A DNA stretch of 64,000 nucleotides from Polytrichum commune (taxonomy: Eukaryota > Streptophyta > Polytrichopsida > Polytrichales > Polytrichaceae): assembly GCA_950295325.1 (NCBI GenBank), contig OX485803.1:66543554-66607553 (forward strand). The letters run 5' to 3'. Both the position numbers and the translations under genes were made by a program. Shown in pieces: positions 46,699-58,682 of this stretch. Position 1 is the first letter of the stretch. Each line of letters starts with the position of its first letter. The notes below the pieces were generated by a model. The model saw only the letters and a list, made by a program, of their open reading frames with translations, was not told the DNA's origin and searched no databases.

Positions 46699-46768
46699 GT
46701 ATCCTTGGCAGGAATTGAACCTGGCTAAGCTCTTCACCACGTTTGAAGGCCAAGGATTAACCAACTCT
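46699..46768 (-). pseudogene. tRNA-like relic
   Basis: On the minus strand there is a T-arm-like AGGTTCAATTCCT, a perfect 5-bp stem CTTCA/TGAAG around a 7-base loop (AACGTGG), and a D-arm-like AGTTGGTTAATCC in the right order. The base before the anticodon is A instead of the near-invariant T, and no 5' acceptor strand pairs with the 3' side. It may be a decayed tRNA or the head of a tRNA-derived SINE. Confidence 0.3.
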
Positions 46769-46854
46769 TTTTTAAAGAGTTGATTATAATGAAAGGTTGC
46801 TACAATTCAAATGAGTTTAAGGGTGAAAGTCCTCACCATCTTCTGATTCAACCT

Positions 46855-48534
46855 CTACTCTTCCTGCAAGATATTTCTCAGGATATTAGTAAACAAGAAT
46901 CGAAACTTTCTTGAATCCTTCCACAAAGATATAGCTTCCTCCAAAATAAACTCAAAATTTTTGGTTGGTCCTTCAATCGCCACCCGCATCACACTATCCA
47001 AGTGTGTTGTTGTCATTCGATTCTTTTTCTTCTGCTTGATGTTATTCTGCACAGAGAAAGCTCTCTTACAAGTAGCAGTACTAACACATTGGCATTTTGC
47101 AATGTCAGCAAGCGTTAGTAGGTTAGGAAATTTCAGTTTCAAAGAAGGACTCCAACTTATAGATGTCCACAAATCCTCGAAGGTACAATCACTCCATTCA
47201 CAACTACCTTGCACTTTGAAAGCAAAGAATTCTTGCTTACAAGCTACAACATTTACCATATATGTTGTGCCCCCAATACGCTTTTCTTCTCCATAATGTT
47301 TCAGAAGCAAATCAAACTGCACAACTCCATAAGAACTCAAGCCAACTTGCCTTTGAGGCAAATTAGTAGGACTCAAAATTTTAAAATAATCAATAAGATC
47401 ATTGTCAACAAATCTATTTTCTAATGCATCACAAACTGCTTGAGCATACAACCTTTGAAAAGACAAAGCAACTTCTAAATCAGCCCCACTAGGATCCCGA
47501 ATCATGTCTACACTATGAAATTTAGACCTTCTAATTTCGCTTGACAAACGCCTGAGAAATCCACCTGGAGGTCCAAATTCTAGAATTACATGAAATCTTA
47601 AAGAGGGATTGAAAGTTTCATGATTCAAGTCACAAGCCTCAACTAAAAAGCACATTCTAATAGTAGTTATTTCGCTTTTCACAATGGACCCTAAACAAGA
47701 AATGTCCACAAGCTTGCATTGAAAAATCTTAGACAATTTGCCAAGTATTTGTAAAATGTCTGCTAGAAAATAGAGAACATAAATGAACTTGAACTCTCTC
47801 AATTTGTCATACAAAACATGAGTTCCGTCAACACTAGGTGAAGAACAAGAATCACGCAAATATACCAATACAAACTCTAACGAGTCACATAATGTTGTCA
47901 TAGCTTCAAATCTAGAAAGCCAACGAATTTTGTGATATCTCTTTAATGTTTTTTGAGCATCATTCAATTCATCTTGTAAAGTTTGCAAAGATGATTTCTT
48001 TTTAGAAGATTTGTTAAAATGACCAGCCAATGCATTCAATACATGATCAACATCCAACGACAATTTTTTACAACATTTTGTTTTAGAAGCTTCCAAAGCA
48101 ACTAGATTTGTTCTGTGAGCAACACAATGGGTAGAGGTAAGAAAATGGTTCACCTTTTTAAAAAGTGTAGCCACACCTGTGTTCACCATGGTAGATGCAC
48201 CATCAGATCCAAAACCTACATACTTATTCATATCTAAACCCCAAGTCTTCAAAGCACCAATAAGTAAGTCAAAAATCACACTTGAGCTCTTTTGTCCATC
48301 AATAATCCACAATAAACCAAGAAAGCTGGTTGTAACAACACCACCTTCTAAAAAAGTAGCGAAAATTACAAGATGATCCAAAACTGAAATGTCAGTGCTT
48401 TCATCAATTATTATGCCAAAAAATCTAAAATCTCGAATTTTGTCTAAGATTTGTCTTTGAAGTATAGTAGAAATTGCAAACATCATGTCTATACATGCTT
48501 TTTCATGATGATACACAAGAATGCAATAATACAC
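46855..48534 (-). CDS. hAT-superfamily transposase, N-terminally truncated (559 aa)
   Basis: An uninterrupted 559-codon frame. Landmarks of the ZNF862/DUF4371-type hAT group are IIIDESTDIS (catalytic Asp44), GFGSDGASTMV (Asp111), CVAH (137-140), RWLSRFEAM (Trp205) and the C-terminal dimerisation region with FSVQNNIK and LDSVMR. The usual N-terminal BED/TTF zinc finger and first part of the domain are missing, so the frame starts about where the RNase-H-like fold begins. At residue 490 (codon 47065-47067, AAG) the family's conserved Glu of the C-E-R-x-F-S motif is Lys, so catalysis is probably lost. The family call follows from motifs and the loss of activity is inferred. No terminal repeats were identified around it. 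Confidence 0.85.
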   Translation of the reverse strand: MYYCILVYHHEKACIDMMFAISTILQRQILDKIRDFRFFGIIIDESTDISVLDHLVIFATFLEGGVVTTSFLGLLWIIDGQKSSSVIFDLLIGALKTWGLDMNKYVGFGSDGASTMVNTGVATLFKKVNHFLTSTHCVAHRTNLVALEASKTKCCKKLSLDVDHVLNALAGHFNKSSKKKSSLQTLQDELNDAQKTLKRYHKIRWLSRFEAMTTLCDSLEFVLVYLRDSCSSPSVDGTHVLYDKLREFKFIYVLYFLADILQILGKLSKIFQCKLVDISCLGSIVKSEITTIRMCFLVEACDLNHETFNPSLRFHVILEFGPPGGFLRRLSSEIRRSKFHSVDMIRDPSGADLEVALSFQRLYAQAVCDALENRFVDNDLIDYFKILSPTNLPQRQVGLSSYGVVQFDLLLKHYGEEKRIGGTTYMVNVVACKQEFFAFKVQGSCEWSDCTFEDLWTSISWSPSLKLKFPNLLTLADIAKCQCVSTATCKRAFSVQNNIKQKKKNRMTTTHLDSVMRVAIEGPTKNFEFILEEAISLWKDSRKFRFLFTNILRNILQEE

Positions 48535-50842
48535 AAAGATGCTTGTGGCGGGAAGGGAGTTAGGGCTATTATTGATATCCGTCTATGTGCCACCCAAGAG
48601 CCCCGAGTATTAGCCTAAAGATATGTACTTAGGTCAACTAATTTCCCAATTTCAAGAAGGATGAATGGCTAAAATCCTCTCTTTTAAAAACTTTGTAGGC
48701 AAATTTTCCTACATGTTTTTTATCACATAGGTTGATATCCTATGTTTTTAAATTGTCCATAGGCTCTTTGTCCTACACTTTCAAAATTTTATAGGCTAAG
48801 TCACAAATTTTGTAGGTTGCATTTACACTAGCCTTAGGCTCTTGGCGGACTATGCTCACAACACTCAACAAATTACATGTTATTCAATCATTTTATAAGG
48901 TCATCATGAGTTTAGAACTTGGTTTGAAGTTGCCAAACCATATGTAAGAAGTAGTACTTTGGAGTTGCTTTCACTTTTTTGAACATTTTCAAGACTTCAA
49001 ACTTTGAAGCACTTTATAAATAATCTACAATTGAAGTGAAATTTAGTACTTATGGCCCTTTGGATGATAACCCATGTTTTAGATTAATTAAAATGCTTTT
49101 GACTTATCATGAAGATGAGATTACTAGAAAGTGCAAACCTTCTAATTCAGATTGAAAATTGAATCAATGGATTCCTCTCACTACCCCTCATTCATGCCTC
49201 TTTCATGCCCCTTTTCAGGCATGTTGCTCCTCATTGTGAAACTCAAATCATAACAAATATTAGAGGTGATTTAATAAAAACAATTGTCTGTAAAGAGAAG
49301 ACTCTTTGCCATCCAAAACATTCATACATATTAGAATAAAACTGAATAAACACATTAACAAACGCAAAAGAAGAGCATGATGTTTAACCTCACTATTCCA
49401 AATTTCAAGATTAAGATTCCTTAAAGTTTTCAAAATGAATAGATGACCTGTAATGATTTCCCTTCAAATATGTACGATAATTCAAACTTGGATATGTACC
49501 AAACATTAGAAATCATTAGTCGAGTTCCAATTGATGACGCATAGGTGCACTCACCTTACACGGGCTTGTTTGGACAGATTGTGCACCGAGTGCGTGCACA
49601 TATGGTTTGATTTTCTCCCATTCTCTTTAAGATGACTGGGTTCATCAATTTAGGCAAATAAAAACAACTTGTTGCTGTTTGTCATGAGAAGTCACTGTTA
49701 CTTAACGAAGTGCTTCTATTATGTGGGTCGTGAGGAATAGATTTATAGCATTCCATAAGATCAGTCTAAATCTGAATCCAAGTCATTTGAATCATCCCAT
49801 GGTTATATTCCCATGGCCCACAAAACGGAAGCATGTATAGTGCTGAGTAATGTTACAGTGGAGTGCGGAGGCAACTTTGCTTGATGGACGCTGAATGCTT
49901 GTGCATGGGGAGGTGACTCAACAATGTCGTGGCCTAGGGGGTGGACTAGGTTAAAGTTATTTGTCATTAATGCCGACTCATGGCCTGCTGACTTTCACAT
50001 TATGGTCTGTAATTTATGCAACGAGTCAATACCATGAGCGGGAATCAACCAGACACCTAGCTAGAAGCTGAGTAATTAAATCCTGTCGAGTTGATGTTGA
50101 GGTGCTTTTTATAGAGAGAGCACAATGCACATGCCTTGGAAAAAATCCCCATCTGAGATAGGAGTTGACAATGATCATCTCTTAGGGTGAGTTTCCATGA
50201 AGGCCGCCCGCCCACCAAATTTCAGGATGAATAAGGACAAGCTTATCCAAATATAGAGGGGATTTTGGTGGGGTAGGGTTTGTATATGTCAATTAGTTAC
50301 TCTCATCTTCTCAAATCTTGGTCCATTTATTAACCTTTTTCTTCAGGTTAAAAATTCCTCCTAAAGACTGGCTTTAGATTAAAGATCCTCCTTGTAGGTT
50401 AAAGATTCTTTAGTGGATGCATGAAAGTCTATTAACGGCATGTGTCCATGGCCTTCCACATTCTAGTGGACTACATAATGTGGTTGGATGGTGCTTAAGT
50501 ACATGCAAACACCTCCGATCCATTATTTCTAGAATCTAGTGGAAACTCACCCTTAGAACTTCAATTAACTCAAGGCTATCTCACAAAAAAATAGGGTTTG
50601 ACCTTAAATGAAACTCCCCAACTTAGACATGTGAAATGAAATAACTTGATTTTAAATTCCAGGAAGTCAAAAGGCTCATGGGATTAAAAATACATCAAGA
50701 TGGTGTCAAATTGGCTAATGATCTAGACTAGCGGAGTGTGATAATCTTTGTGAGATAGAGGATAATATCAACTTGATAATCCCATAAGCCTTTTGACTTC
50801 TTGGAAAAAGAAAAAAAGAAAAAAAGAAGACTTGAAACCAAT
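48535..50842. other. Intergenic, contains the far 5' flank shared with laccase 1
   Basis: No gene is recognised. Around 48950-49270 the sequence resembles 19380-19690 in the 5' flank of laccase gene 1. The stretch 48540-48840 has repeated TAGG(C/T)T(A/C)-type words and no coding. Confidence 0.5.
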
Positions 50843-51694
50843 CCGGCTATCCCAATGCACCTACAAGAACTTTTTCCAAGAAGTCAAAAGTTTGGCCCTG
50901 ACACACATCCGGCTATCACACATGTTCATGGTTTTATCTACCAAGCAATCATGAATGTTGGATAGTTTTTGTCCCATTCCCAAATGCCTTACTACTCATC
51001 TATCTTACCATCGGTTTTTGTTAATGAAGCTCCTCGTGCCCTCATAGCTAAGACTAAAAGCAACCAATCATAAGGGTGGGAGGCGACACTTTTAAAGGTC
51101 CTACATTCTTGCCTTATGTCTAGGTACCAATAGGAGGATTGATGCTTGAGGCTTAAAACCTCCACTTTTAAACCATGCCACATCAAATTGCCAACTAGGC
51201 TCATCACTAGATCCACTCACCCTCCCCTCTTAAAATCTCTGTCACATTAATGCCCCCTTCCCACCTGACTTTAGCTAAGACTTAAAGTATTTTCTAAAAA
51301 CCGGATAAAGCTCCCTTGGTTATAGCGGAGGCATCTGGCTATCCCAATGCACCTACAAGAACTTGCTCCGGAGATTTTCAAGTAGGTTTTAGTTAAGTAG
51401 CTTTCACACATGTTCATTGTTTTATCTATCAAGCAATGGATGTTGGGTAGTTTTGTCCCATCCCCAAATGACTTACTACTCACCTATCTTACCATCGGTT
51501 TTTGTTAATGGAGCTCCTCGTGCCCTCATAGCCAAGACTAAAAAGCAACCAATTACAAGGGCGGGAGGCGACACTTTTAAAGGTCCTATACTCTTGCCTC
51601 ATGTTTAGGTACCGATGGGAGGGTTGGTGCTTGAGGCTTAAAACCTCCACTTTTAAGCCATGCCACATCATTTGCCAATCAGGCTCGGCACTAG
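50843..51694 (+). repeat. Direct repeat pair of about 370 bp, period about 487 bp
   Basis: 50843-51212 and 51331-51694 share long near-identical stretches such as CTATCTTACCATCGGTTTTT, GAGGCGACACTTTTAAAGGT and TTGAGGCTTAAAACCTCCAC. A 30-bp inverted pair follows each copy: 51253-51282 (CACCTGACTTTAGCTAAGAC) and its inverse near 51738-51769. Confidence 0.85.
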
Positions 51695-52668
51695 ACAATG
51701 TCGATGGTGTGAAGGCTGGGTTGTTAGAACCAATTTTTAGTCTTAGCTAAAGTCAGGTGGAAAGGGGGCAAAAGCAATCTCCATCATCCTACAAATTCTT
51801 TGTTTTAAAATATTGGAGTTGAAAACGGACATATCTTCTTCACCAATAAGAGAAGAGCCAACTTTGAAAGCAAGCTCCCCAAAGTTAGACACCTACCAAG
51901 GTCAGATTTCCTTTACCTTAGCCTACCACCAAATCCCCTTCCAAAAAACATCATGTAACTTATTATGTACTTGCATGCACATTACCCCGGATACGAAGAA
52001 GTTCACAGGAAAAAGTCCTTTCTTTGCTGTTGCCGAGTTCTTCAACTTCTGGGTATGACCACGTCCTAGACAAACTTCATTAGGCCAACCAACCAAGTTG
52101 CCTTCGAGCCAACTTAGTGGGTACTACAGACAGGATTCTCTCTTCAGACACAACACTCTGGAGCAATTCTTATAATCCAGCTTCATGTTTGACTTGGTAA
52201 CAAGCACCCTGGATTAAACTATCATCACCTCTCAAGTCCCAGTATCTAGACTGATCATAGATGCACCGCTTTCACCAGTGGCCCCATCTACACATATCTA
52301 GATACTGGACAGCGATGATGAGGGTCTCAGTGACTTTCTTTGCCTCAGCTAGCATGGACAGCAAATTCCAAATCTAGTCGTAGAAAGTGACCCAGAAATT
52401 GGGCTGAACTAGAAGCTGTTTTTTATTCTTCCAGGTTTACTTCGAAGAAGTTCGAAGCAGGTGCTTGCTGCACGGTGTCATCTAGCAAAGCATCAGCAGC
52501 TAGTGTTCGTGAATGAGCAAATACTATTTATAAAGCTCCAAATTTTGGTTGTGGATTGACTTATAGCTTTTTGTTGGAGTTATGGAAGGTATATGGAGAG
52601 CCTGAATCTGGTGGCAGAGAGCTGAGTTCTGGTGCTGTTTTGAGTAGATCCAGCTCGTGGGCGGAAGG
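51695..52668. other. Distal 5' flank of laccase gene 2
   Basis: No gene is recognised. TATTTATAAAGC at 52531-52542 could be a TATA-like element of an upstream start, but it has no other support. Confidence 0.4.
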
Positions 52669-53340
52669 TTTCAGAATCAAGTGGTGAGCATTACATAAGC
52701 TCGGTTATGAGTTTGTCTAACTTTGAGAGTTCGGATGGAGATCTCCTCATGTTGAGAACTTTTCTGATCTCAGTCAGCTGAAATAACAGTTCTTTGTGAA
52801 CTTTTGAGAATTGTGATGATTAAGCTCACTAGATTATCAGGTTCCGTGTTCATCACGAAGCTGACAAATTGTAACCAAGCGCAAAGTTGAGTGTACTTGG
52901 AGATCAGGTAACATAATGTGAAAATAGGCCATGCATACAAGAAACTGAAATCTGGCAAACTGACCCCAAACTGATGACCAAAGAGCTCCTTGGATCGTTA
53001 TAAGGTACTCAGAGATTCAAGTGGTGAGAATTATAAGCTTGATGAGTCTGCATAGCTTCGAGAGATTGGATGCAGGTCCCCTTCAAATTTAGAAATCTTA
53101 TGATGATTTCAGTCAGCCGAACATTCAGCTACTTTGTTTTGGAAATGCTGATGATGGCGCTTAGTAGGTTATCAGGTGTCATATTGTTCACGAAGCTGAT
53201 GTATTATAAATAGGCAGAGTTTCTGAGTGTCGCTTACCATCCTTAGAGTTGTCTTTCAAGAACGTGCTTAGCTATTATTAGACCATGTACAAGAAACTGG
53301 AAACAACCAAACCGACTCCCTGATTGTTTTCATGTACTCA
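52669..53340 (+). repeat. Tandem duplication in the laccase 2 promoter region, period about 345 bp
   Basis: The segment starting TTCAGAATCAAGTGGTGAGC (52669) recurs from about 53014 (GATTCAAGTGGTGAGAATTA). Shared blocks include GATTTCAGTCAGC-like, GGTTATCAGGT(T/G)-like, TTCA(T/C)CACGAAGCTGA-like and ACAAGAAACTG. Only the second copy carries TATAAATAG. The first has CAAATTGTAACC at that point. Confidence 0.75.
53205..53213 (+). promoter_or_regulatory. TATA box of laccase gene 2
   Basis: TATAAATAG is a near-ideal plant TATA box, 261 bp before the ATG. Transcription would be expected to start some 30 bp downstream, leaving a leader of about 230 bases. A CTGCAG|G near 53425 could be the acceptor of a leader intron. 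Confidence 0.65.
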
Positions 53341-53473
53341 GTGAGTTGATGTTGCTGTCATTTTATTCCCCTTCCAAACTCTACTGATTCCTTGCTGATG
53401 AAAGGGTTAAACTTGTGTTCTGCAGGGAAGTTGTCAACAAGGTCTACGGGAGCGGGGGTAATAGGTATTCATC

Positions 53474-56400
53474 ATGGGTAGAAGTACTTCTTTTACTGTG
53501 ATAGTTGGGTCCATTCTCGCGGCCTTGATTCTCATGGTGATCATGAAATCGGACCCGCCCGCAGGAACGACACCTTCACCGCAACCTAATGCCAAGAGGG
53601 TTTATTTTAACTGGACGGTAATCATTTTTCTCGTCACTCTGATCCCAATATAATCCAGCAGGCTACCAGCTTTGATGACTCCATTCACTCCACAAGCTTC
53701 TCCCTAAGTAGACCCTGTGGATGCAAATTGCAAAATGTGATAACAAGTCCGCAGTATGATTAAAAAGTCAGGAGAACAAGACATTAATATTTAACACTTG
53801 TAGGTACCATACATTGAACTTAAATTTCAACCGATTTATTTCCTTTCACTAATCTTTGTCGTGCACGAGATAAATCTATTGTGCAGGTGGAGACTCAAAA
53901 CGTTACTAGAGCTTGCAACACCACGAGCATTGCTATCGTGAACAATATGTTGCCAGGACCGACTGTGCACGCCAATGAAGGCGACACTCTGGTCATCCAA
54001 GTGACGAGCAAAGTGGCCGACCCCGTCACTATTCATTGGTATGAAGACTATAAACCCAATTTCGTGATCATCTTTGTCAAGCAATGAGAGATTTAAAATG
54101 TGGTGGCCATGGACATTGATCACTTAGTGTAATCATGTCTTGAGTCTAGAAAAATTATATTGAAACATAACATGTAAATTATTTTAAAGGTACATGCCCC
54201 TATTGTGGGCATTTCCAGCTCCATAGACAATTTTGGCATGTGCATCGAATTTGAAATTGTCTCTTCTCATTATCAATTGCGACGAATCACGCAGGCTGTC
54301 ACTTCAAGTTTTTGAATTGGAGTTGATGTGCAACACTTATAGGAGGCCAAAGTGTCGATTTTCTCTTGGTACTCTTTAAATGATCATGCAGGCTCTCCTA
54401 GTTGTAATGTTCAAGATTGAATTGGTGATTAATGGTTAATAGATTATAAGCATCATCCAATCTCATCATAACACATATCTTTCTGTGGTCCATTCTTAAC
54501 TTAAAAACCTTGCCACATACTACTCAAACATAGGTGTCTGATAAGGCCACAAATAAGTCCTCAAACCTTGGGTACCCTCTTAATTCTCATTTTCACACTC
54601 CCAAATTTTACACGTAACCCACCTCTCCTCATATTTCATAAACAAATTTAACCAGTTGGTTCTGAACAAGTTGTGGCACGGCAAATTGGTAATTCAAATT
54701 CAACCTGAACACTTCTGGTAGTTAGTCAAATTTCAACTCTTCATCAAGACCTGTTTGGACTAAAAGCTTAGTACTGGCAAGTTTCAGAACTGTGAAATAG
54801 AACCTGAAAACCTTGGGTATTGCACAATCTGCCCCCAGCTTGAGAAATTATAACCTCGATGATACACTCAGGGTCCTGTTTATCTCCATCATTCCTTAGA
54901 GTACTGATAAATTTCTGAAAACCTGAAAGTCAGGTAAATTAACACTGAGGGTCGTTCGTACTCTGAGACACTCTAATGGAATCTAATTGATCAAGTTAGC
55001 TAATATTCTGATTGATGCAGGCATGGCATCAATCAAGTGATGACAAATTGGGCCGACGGAGTGGCAGGAATCACGCAATGCTCCTTGGCTATGGGGGACT
55101 CTTACACATACGAATTTACCCTGATTGATCAAGTGGGGACGTATTTCTGGCACGCACACGTGAGTTGGTTGCGGGCCACCGTTTATGGTGCCATCATTAT
55201 CCATCCCATGGACCCACCCCCCTACGCCACTCCTGCAGCCGAAATACCCATTCTCTTTGGTAAGTTAATTAATCTCCCAACACCCCTGCAATATATACAA
55301 ATTCTAGAGCTCTCCTCTAGCTGTCAATGAATTTATCATATGCAGGCCTATGACAGACACGCCCTACTCCACATGGACTTTTGGCGATGGGATGAGATTG
55401 CAAATTGCCCATCCGATTAGCAATTGTAAATCGTGAAGTATCATTGGTGTTGAAAGTGTCAAAATTTGGAGTTGAGATGAAAAAGTTATAAGTCTACGTT
55501 AAAATGATGATTCTTCTTTTCTTCAACTGATCACTTAGACCTTTCCAATTGTGTTTAATTTTGAACCTATAATGGCGTCCTTATTATGAACACATAGTCC
55601 AACCTTTTCATAACACGTGTACTTTCGGTCTCTATTTTAAACTACAAGCCTTGTCACATACCACTCAAATATATGCAAGTGTTTGCATAAGACTAACTTC
55701 AAGATTGAGACCAGGATATTAATTAGCATTGTATGTTTGCGTGTTCTTGAAGATAGATGTTGCATCATTGGTCGCTCATTCAAGTAGAGGGCTTTTTCAA
55801 TAACTCTCTTGCACATTTCCATCCACGCAATATGGGCATAATCTATAGTGTACATCCATGAGCACACCGATTATGTAGTGCATAATATTTGCACGTTGTT
55901 TTTACACACTCATCAAGGTAGGTAGGTAACCCCTTGAGTAAGACTGATCCTCCACAAATGTGTTATCTTTCAACATGGCTAACCTCCTTGGTTTAATTTG
56001 TAGGGGAATGGTTTGATGAAAATCCGGTCACTATAGAAAAGGAGGGCCTAGCTTCATATGGACCTGTATTCACTTCATACGCAGCATACACTTTGAATGG
56101 TTGGCCTGGTCCTTTGTACAATTGCTCAAACGGTAAGTATGGTTTCAATTTAAGGTGATTTTCCGATGGATTGCACCATGCTCTATTGAACCATTTTTAT
56201 AAGTTTCTCATAGAATTATATGATCACTTGGCATCATGAGTTCATTATGCACCTTGGATGTGGTTGAAGCCCTAAGGGTCACTACTACCATACAAGTCCT
56301 ATGCAATTGTCCCACATTGATGAAAGAATAATGCAAATCTATCATTCTGCTAGATTTGCAAATGTTCCAGCTACTTATGACAAAGTTTCTAGTGATGTAG

Positions 56401-58640
56401 GTCAATTGCCTACTAGTAGTCATATGCTTGTAGTGAGCATCTGGAAGCCATTTTATTTTCTGGGTCATGTCCATCCAACTTGGATTCTTGTTCTTATATG
56501 TTCTAACTTATTGGCATTGATAAATTGTACCAACCGTTTGCACAGGTAACTATGTGCGTCTGGATGTTGTCTCCGGGAAAACATATTTGCTGCAGCTCAT
56601 AAACGCTGCATTGAATAATAACCATTTCTTTCAGATAGCAAATCATACGATGACGGTTGTTGCAACTGATGGAGAATATGTGAAGCCGTTCAATACTACA
56701 CGAGTAGTTCTTTCGCCCGGGCAATCGCTCGATGTCTTGGTTACTGCTAACCAACCGACAGGTAAAGTGCTAAACATTCATTTCACTTCAGCAATTGGTT
56801 GCAGACATCAATTTGTGGTAAAGAAAATTCAATTAATCCTCTGTCTTGATATATGCTTCAAACCTAGTTCTCATGTAAGGTGTGTTGGTGTTATTTGGAT
56901 CGTTTTTCATGTTCTCCAAAGTCTTCTACTGATTAGATATAAATATCGAACCATTTGTTGCATTAGCAAATCTAAGATGAAGCATCAACAAAACTCTAAT
57001 TGAGAAACAAACTTCCTTTGATTTGGTTATGGTTTTTGAAATTACATTTAAGTTGCTTTTTTAACTGAATACGTAAGTTCTCCCAGGTCTAGGTGTACAG
57101 GCTTGATTCCTCATAAATTCTTGAATTAAGTTCTAGATTCTAATAGTGCAATTCTAATGATGTTCTTCAGGGAAGTACTATTTCGGGATAAGTGGATGGG
57201 AGGCATTCATACTTGGTTTTGTGTCGGATGTAACTACACCTGCGGTTGGAGTTCTGAACTATAATGGATCATCATCATCAGCCACCCCAATTATGCCCGA
57301 TTTCCCAGAAGTCAGTGCCGCGTCGCTGAATTTGGGATATCCATTTTTTGCAAAACTGAAAGCATTAAAGGCATCCAATCTTCCCAAGAAAGTGGACCGT
57401 GAATTAATATTTGCAACAGCTCTTGCGAGTGTCGTTTGCAACCCCTCTGAAGATTGCTCCAACGTTACTATTACAAAGAAAGGTACCAAATTCGTGGCCA
57501 CCATGAACAATGTCACCTTCGACCTCCCAACGAATGCCTCGATCTTGGAATCTTACTATTATAACAAGCCAGGAGTATACATGACAGATTTTCCACCAGT
57601 TCCGCCTGCAATTGTGAACTTCACTTCAAGCACTCCAATTGCTTCATACAATGAGACCGCCTTTAGGGGAGCAAGAACGTTGGTCTTAAAATATAACGAG
57701 ACAGTGCAAGTTGTTCTACAAGACTTGAATGTGTTCTTTTTGGATTATCACCCATTCCACTTGCATGGACACAATTTCTATGTTGTCGGGTCAGGATTCG
57801 GCAACTACGACCCCAATACGGACCCTCAAAATTTCAACTTGGAGGATCCAAATAGTAGGAGCACAGTCGGACTCCCGGCTGGAGGGTGGGTCGCCATTCG
57901 TTTCACAGCTAACAATCCTGGTAAAAGTTCATCATCTCAAAGTGTAATTTAATTCTTTTCTTGACCATAATTTGTAGCATATTAATCCTAAACCTTTGTT
58001 ATCTTCTTGCATTCAATTGGGTATTCTTCAAGGATTTTCTAGTATTTAGACAAGTTAAAAGTTTTTTTGTCACCTATATTTGGAAAACTCAATCCCTAAG
58101 CATTTAAGAGGCCCAATCAAGGCCACTCCATGCACAAAAACGTGTATTTAAGTCACAAACTTCCATTTTAAGAAAATATCTCAAAAATGATAGTAACTAC
58201 GATTAGGTAGTTCTTCTAGTGCACTTTTCAAATTGGTTGAATATGTTGATAGTATCGAATACACTGTACAAAACCTAGAAGCATTCAAAATATGATTTTT
58301 AGACTTGATGATGCTTGTAGATACTGTGTATATGTGTACCCATTGCACCCCTTGGTCCTTTAAGGGTTGATGGCATGACTGTTTTGATTTTTGTGGATGT
58401 AATATACTCATTTTTTGATTGGAACCGGCAGGGGTTTGGACCTTCCACTGTCACTTTGAGAGGCACCTTTCATGGGGCATGATAATGGCCTTCATCACTG
58501 AAAACGGAAACGGACCAAATGCAACATTACCACCTCCGAAACACACACCCCCAGTGTGCCATCAGACAACCGCTACGTTGCAGAGCGCCAGTGGATCCTC
58601 TCCAGTGCGAAGCTTCATAAAAGCATCTTTGAGGGGTTAA
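53474..58640 (+). CDS. Laccase-like multicopper oxidase, gene 2 (7 exons, 612 aa)
   Basis: Exons: 53474-53617, 53887-54038, 55021-55259, 56004-56132, 56546-56761, 57171-57920, 58432-58640. All introns are GT/AG and the frame closes on a TAA at 58638-58640. Exons 1-4 have the same lengths as gene 1 and all phases match. Exon 5 is one codon longer and exon 6 eight codons longer. Copper motifs are HWHG (98-101), HAH (143-145), HPFHLHGH (487-494) and [12 protein letters not shown] (549-560), with axial Met560. Residues about 6-24 are hydrophobic and not followed by a clear cleavage site, so signal peptide or anchor remains open. Exon 3 differs from gene 1 at only 8 of 80 residues. The C-terminal tail again ends in FIKASLRG. 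The role is presumably O2-dependent phenol oxidation in the wall or secretory route. The substrate is unknown. Confidence 0.95.
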
Positions 58641-58682
58641 GAAATATCATGAACTCCATTTTGTCCAACTTGGAGCAGTGTC

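Noticed and set aside
51813-52058. 81-codon frame with AYHQIP, reminiscent of a Ty3-type reverse transcriptase
   Set aside because: The rest of the frame does not follow reverse-transcriptase order, and no neighbouring protease, RNase H or integrase text is present.
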